Shown here: positions 60,600 through 64,000 of the stretch, piece by piece | How the letters are laid out: each line of letters opens with the position of its first letter | How positions within the stretch are numbered: the stretch's first letter is position 1 | Origin: an uncultured Eubacteriales bacterium | GTDB taxonomy: Bacteria; Bacillota; Clostridia; Oscillospirales; Acutalibacteraceae | Assembly (NCBI GenBank): GCA_934692675.1 | Contig: CAKUUD010000003.1 | Location: forward strand, 62,001-126,000 | Length of the DNA stretch: 64,000 nucleotides | Reading direction: 5' to 3' | Program-made: the position numbers and the translations under genes | The notes under the pieces: model-generated | Databases searched by the model: none | Seen by the model: the letters and a program-made list of their open reading frames with translations, nothing else | What the model was told of the DNA's origin: nothing

Positions 60600-62201
60600 T
60601 TGAGCGAAAATGTCAGTTTAAAAGAGAAAAAATCCGTTTTTAGCACCTTGCAGCGCATTGGTCAATCTTTTATGTTCCCGATAGCATTGCTCCCAATTGC
60701 TGGGCTTTTACTAGGAATAGGGGCATCGTTCTCAAATGAGAAAATGATATCTTCTTACGGTCTGGAATGGCTTTTAGGTTCAGGTACATTTTTAAATTTT
60801 GTGCTGGTTATTATGAAAAACACAGGCAGTGTTATTTTTGCCAATTTGCCGATAATATTTGCAATGGGTATAGCCCTCGGAATGGCAAAAAAAGAAAAAG
60901 CCGTGGCTGCACTTTCGGCAGTGATTGCCTTTCTGACGATGCACGCTTCTATTTTCTCACTGCTTAGTTTGACGGGTAAACTCAAGCCCGGGGCACTTTT
61001 AAAGGGTTCAATTGCATCGGTATGTGGGATACAGTCGTTAGAAATGGGCGTATTCGGCGGAATTTTGGTTGGACTCGGAGTTGCATCACTTCACAATAAA
61101 TTTTATAAAATTAAGCTTCCTACAGCTATATCGTTTTTCGGCGGAGTAAGATTTGTTCCGATTATATCATCGGTAGTATATATTTTAGTCGGCGTAGGAA
61201 TGTTCTTTGTTTGGCCCTATATTCAATCTGGAATGTACTCTTTAGGTGTGCTTGTTTCAGCGTCAAAATATGCAGGAACATTTGTTTACGGAGTAATTGA
61301 AAGAGCTTTAATTCCCTTTGGTTTGCACCATGTATTTTATATGCCGTTCTGGTATACCGGCCTCGGCGGAACAGCAATGATTGATGGAAATTACGTAACC
61401 GGAGCACAAAATATATTCTTTGCTGAACTTGCCTCTCCAAATACAACTCATTTTAGCGTTGAAGCAACCAGATTCATGACAGGTAAGTATCCAATCATGA
61501 TTTTTGGATTAGTCGGTGCATCCTTAGCAATGTATGCAACTGCAAAACCGTCAAAAAGAAAGGTAGTAGGCGGACTTTTGCTCTCAGCTGCATTAACTTC
61601 TATGCTCACAGGAATAACCGAACCCATAGAGTTTACGTTCCTTTTTGTAGCACCTGTTTTGTATGGTATTCATTGTATTTTAGCCGGAATTTCATTTATG
61701 CTCATGCACATGCTTAATGTCACAGTCGGAATGACTTTTTCCGGAGGACTCATTGACCTTGCTTTGTTCGGTGTAATTCCCGGAAATGCAAAAACCAACT
61801 GGATGTATATAATCCCGGTAGGAGCGGTTTATTTTGTACTGTATTATTTCTTGTTTAAGTTCGCTATTTTGAAATTTAACTTCATTACACCCGGACGCGA
61901 AGAAGATGAACTTGAATCAAAGTTGTATACAAGAAAAGATTTTGAAGCATCCAAGAAAGATAACACTTCAGAGCTCATAATAGAAGGTCTGGGCGGCGTA
62001 GAAAATATAGAAAGTTTGGATTGCTGTGCAACAAGACTTAGAGTAAAAGTTTACGACATCGATAAAGTTTCAGATGAAATTTTAAAGCTAAGCGGAGCCG
62101 CCGGAGTGATAAAAAAAGGCACGGGCGTCCAAGTAATTTACGGACCGAGAGTAACTGTAATAAAATCTGAACTAGAAGATTTTATTTCGTGTAAAAAATA
62201 A
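60600..62201 (+). CDS. ptsG: PTS glucose-type EIICB permease
   Basis: A 533-residue sugar permease. The EIIC domain (about 10-410) has some ten membrane helices with GLHHVFYMPFWY near 242 and the conserved GITEPIEFTFLFVAP near 345. A linker with TPGREEDELESK leads to the EIIB domain whose active Cys lies in LDCCATRLRVKV near 473. The sequence around GITEPIEF and TPGRED fits the PtsG glucose branch better than GlcNAc, without excluding the latter. Start: TTG at 60600; an in-frame GTG at 60591 is only 2 nt from AAAGG. Confidence 0.92.
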   Translation: MSENVSLKEKKSVFSTLQRIGQSFMFPIALLPIAGLLLGIGASFSNEKMISSYGLEWLLGSGTFLNFVLVIMKNTGSVIFANLPIIFAMGIALGMAKKEKAVAALSAVIAFLTMHASIFSLLSLTGKLKPGALLKGSIASVCGIQSLEMGVFGGILVGLGVASLHNKFYKIKLPTAISFFGGVRFVPIISSVVYILVGVGMFFVWPYIQSGMYSLGVLVSASKYAGTFVYGVIERALIPFGLHHVFYMPFWYTGLGGTAMIDGNYVTGAQNIFFAELASPNTTHFSVEATRFMTGKYPIMIFGLVGASLAMYATAKPSKRKVVGGLLLSAALTSMLTGITEPIEFTFLFVAPVLYGIHCILAGISFMLMHMLNVTVGMTFSGGLIDLALFGVIPGNAKTNWMYIIPVGAVYFVLYYFLFKFAILKFNFITPGREEDELESKLYTRKDFEASKKDNTSELIIEGLGGVENIESLDCCATRLRVKVYDIDKVSDEILKLSGAAGVIKKGTGVQVIYGPRVTVIKSELEDFISCKK

Positions 62202-62216
62202 AATAAACTCAAAAAT

Positions 62217-62247
62217 AAACAGTCACCGATAGAGGTGGCTGTTTTTG
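62217..62247 (+). terminator. Terminator of the PTS operon
   Basis: AAACAGTCACC and GGTGGCTGTTT (one G-U), 6-nt loop, T tail. Confidence 0.88.
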
Positions 62248-62266
62248 TTATTTAAATATAAATATA

Positions 62267-62295
62267 TTGACTTTGATTTTGATTTTATATATAAT
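62267..62295 (+). promoter_or_regulatory. Promoter of the 369-residue coiled-coil gene
   Basis: TTGACT 62267-62272, a 17-bp spacer and consensus TATAAT 62290-62295, 34 bp before the ATG. Confidence 0.85.
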
Positions 62296-62328
62296 ATCTA
62301 TACAAAAATAAAAAGAGGAGGTAAAAAT

Positions 62329-63438
62329 ATGAGCAAAACAGATAAAACAAAAGAGACTAAAGATAGTAAAAAAGGTTCCTTCAATAAGCTTGCCAGTAAA
62401 TTAACAGGAAATAAAGACAGTAAAAAGCAAACATCCACTACAACTGACAGCAAACCAAAAGAAAACAAAAACAGTGAGAAGAAGCCCACTACAATTACCA
62501 GTAAACCAAAAGAAAATAAAGACAGCAAATCCCCCAAAAATAAAAATGATGAGAAGAAGCCCTTTACAAATGCCGGTAAAGCAAAAGAATTACTTAAGTC
62601 TGTTATTGGCAATGAAGGTATTCAAGGTATTAAAAAAAATGGTTTTAACTTTGATTATAATGATCAGGATTTACCAAAAAAATTTAAAAAAATATTCGGT
62701 AAAGATGGTGTAATAGATCTTTTAGCCGATGCATGGATGACCGAAGATTCAACGTCTTATAGGAGCTATAGTTTTGCGGACATGCGTAATGATTTGAAAT
62801 TTTACTACAGAGGTCTTAAATTTAAAAACTACGAAATAAATAATCCGATAAATACAAAGCAAAAAGAAAAAATAGAAGAGTTAAAGGAATATATGGATAG
62901 CTATTTAAAAACTTGCAAACCTGAAATAGACAATTACATTAAAGAACGTAAAAAAGAAAAGGACAAATATAAAACAGTTAAAAAAGTTACGTCCTTAATA
63001 AAAGAAGCAGGCGACTCCATTTTTATGGTAGGTGCCTATACGTTTATGCTACCTGTTTCGCAAGCGGGAATTGTTGTGAAAAATTTTGGCGAAGCAATAA
63101 AAAAATTACAAGAATTATATACTATTATTAAATTAGATTCGAGCAAATCAAGAAGAAAAAAGAGAATTAAAGATATGACTAAAATATACAAAGATTACAG
63201 ATATCTGTGTGAAGATTTAAATAAAAATAGTTTAGTTATCACAAGATATGACAAGGACAGCTTAAGGAAATTTAGCCAAGAATGTAAAAGTATTTCAGAT
63301 AAATACAAAGCAAAAGTTAATAAATTTAAAATTTGGTCAAAAGAATTAAGTAAACAAAAAGAAATAGTCAAGTATGGGCTACAAAATTTGATGGATGAAA
63401 ATACAAACAATGATCCAAGTATAAAAAGTGTTCAATAA
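62329..63438 (+). CDS. Lys-rich repeat and helical protein, 369 residues
   Basis: No family recognised. Residues 1-85 are low complexity, with about three imperfect copies of a unit resembling TSKPKENKDSKKP also visible in the DNA. The rest is helical and Lys-rich, with coiled-coil-like stretches at about 180-230 and 315-355. A more hydrophobic segment lies near 237-255 (SIFMVGAYTFMLPVSQAGIV). The ATG at 62329 follows GAGGAGG; the frame extends upstream only through the promoter. Monocistronic with its own terminator. In composition it belongs with the coiled-coil proteins at 21.8-23.2, 34.1 and 39.0 kb. Confidence 0.77.
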   Translation: MSKTDKTKETKDSKKGSFNKLASKLTGNKDSKKQTSTTTDSKPKENKNSEKKPTTITSKPKENKDSKSPKNKNDEKKPFTNAGKAKELLKSVIGNEGIQGIKKNGFNFDYNDQDLPKKFKKIFGKDGVIDLLADAWMTEDSTSYRSYSFADMRNDLKFYYRGLKFKNYEINNPINTKQKEKIEELKEYMDSYLKTCKPEIDNYIKERKKEKDKYKTVKKVTSLIKEAGDSIFMVGAYTFMLPVSQAGIVVKNFGEAIKKLQELYTIIKLDSSKSRRKKRIKDMTKIYKDYRYLCEDLNKNSLVITRYDKDSLRKFSQECKSISDKYKAKVNKFKIWSKELSKQKEIVKYGLQNLMDENTNNDPSIKSVQ

Positions 63439-63443
63439 AAAAG

Positions 63444-63470
63444 AAAGTCGGCAATAAGCCGGCTTTTTTT
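63444..63470 (+). terminator. Terminator of the 369-residue gene
   Basis: AAAGTCGGC/GCCGGCTTT stem (one G-U) with AATAA loop and seven T, between convergent genes. Confidence 0.9.
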
Positions 63471-64000
63471 AATAATGTGATTTTAAATAATTCAGATATT
63501 CCAGATAAGATATATCAAGAGACGATCTTGATCTAAAACCAAAAGTATCTATGATGTTATCGGATGTTTCTTTCAGCAAATTTGTATCTTTCACATCTGC
63601 AAAATATGCTAGTTTTTCTCTACATTTGTCTTCTTTAAAATTTCGGGCTCTTGATACAGAAATTCCCAAAAGAGAAATAAACATCATCGAAGGATTTTTA
63701 TTTTCAAAATTTTTATCGATTTTCATTATCCTTTCTAGATATATACGAGCGCTATTTATTTCTACGGATTTAAATTTAAAAAACTCATCTAATTTAATGA
63801 ATCTGGTGAATAATAAAAATTTATAATCTTTTTTAAAATTTTCCGATATTTTTGAAGAATTTAAAATATCATCGATAAATGAAAATACTTCTTTTAATTG
63901 GCAAGGCTCCGAAAACATCTTCGAAGATGGATCGCTGCGCTTTACGTACGCCATTTCTTGAGCAGTAAAATAAGGGATAGTATTTAAAGATTTTGTGCAC
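63469..64000 (-). CDS. Unknown protein, 5' end beyond the window
   Basis: The minus-strand frame stays open from 63469 to the right edge. The ATG at 63954 has no ribosome-binding site, and the upstream codons (KSLNTIPYFTAQEMAYVKRS) read like normal coding sequence, so the gene probably begins outside. The 177 visible residues are mostly helical, charged, with three cysteines, and end LEYLNYLKSHY. No domain recognised. Confidence 0.65.
   Translation of the reverse strand, partial: CTKSLNTIPYFTAQEMAYVKRSDPSSKMFSEPCQLKEVFSFIDDILNSSKISENFKKDYKFLLFTRFIKLDEFFKFKSVEINSARIYLERIMKIDKNFENKNPSMMFISLLGISVSRARNFKEDKCREKLAYFADVKDTNLLKETSDNIIDTFGFRSRSSLDISYLEYLNYLKSHY

Overview
The window is low-GC chromosomal DNA (roughly a third G+C by eye) from a Gram-positive, apparently spore-forming Clostridia-type bacterium. 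The evidence is the dcw pair mraY and a PASTA-bearing penicillin-binding protein, a SpoVAE homologue, a SpoVB/YabM-type flippase, two CspA/B/C-like germination subtilases, the remA-gmk-rpoZ-priA order, a dnaB/dnaD-dnaI pair, GTP-type PEP carboxykinase, strong GGAGG ribosome-binding sites with frequent GTG and TTG starts, and many TTGACA-17-TATAAT promoters. Species cannot be named from the sequence; an Oscillospirales-like clostridium is my best guess.

Layout. 1-3650 (minus): ftsW (cut by the edge), mraY and a SpoVD/FtsI-type transpeptidase. 3.8-9.1 kb (plus): a str operon (rpsL, rpsG, an unknown 89-aa gene, fusA, tuf) with a small double-glycine-leader/CxxC protein gene between fusA and tuf and two relatives just downstream on the other strand. 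9.9-20.9 kb: metK, pheS, pheT (without its usual tRNA-binding insert), rpsO with a three-way-junction leader, pnp, a membrane-anchored glycosyltransferase, lepA and hemW. 21.0-24.4 kb: tRNA genes, an ASCH-domain gene lying between two identical tRNA-Glu copies, and the first coiled-coil gene pair. 24.6-31.1 kb: flippase, mazG, HU, two paralogous secreted proteins, and the helicase-loading pair. 31.1-32.1 kb: three more double-glycine-leader genes, with membrane-segment cargo. 32.3-32.8 kb: five tRNAs. 32.9-38.9 kb: remA, gmk, rpoZ, a coiled-coil gene, priA, mtnN, spoVAE. 39.0-42.0 kb: a 1012-aa coiled-coil protein. 42.0-46.9 kb: YugP-type protease, hsp20 under a CIRCE element, two germination-type subtilases. 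47-49 kb: four tandem small secreted proteins. 49-57.7 kb: comM/yifB, a secreted protein, an alanine/glycine symporter, tRNA-Leu, CorA, an LCP-family protein, pckG. 58-62.2 kb: a complete PTS set (HPr, EI, EIIA, EIICB). 62.3-64 kb: another coiled-coil gene and an unknown gene running off the right edge.

Housekeeping blocks (translation, envelope synthesis, primosome, glucose PTS) are interspersed with four sets of genes I do not recognise: (i) small proteins with a class II-bacteriocin-like double-glycine leader fused either to a paired-CxxC domain or to a C-terminal membrane segment; (ii) large Lys/Glu-rich coiled-coil proteins; (iii) small secreted proteins in tandem arrays; (iv) a few orphans. 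Most of the units in sets i-iii that I examined have their own near-consensus promoter. The two leader-bearing families and the coiled-coil set are the best candidates for undescribed biology. No peptidase-containing ABC transporter is present in the window to explain the leaders.
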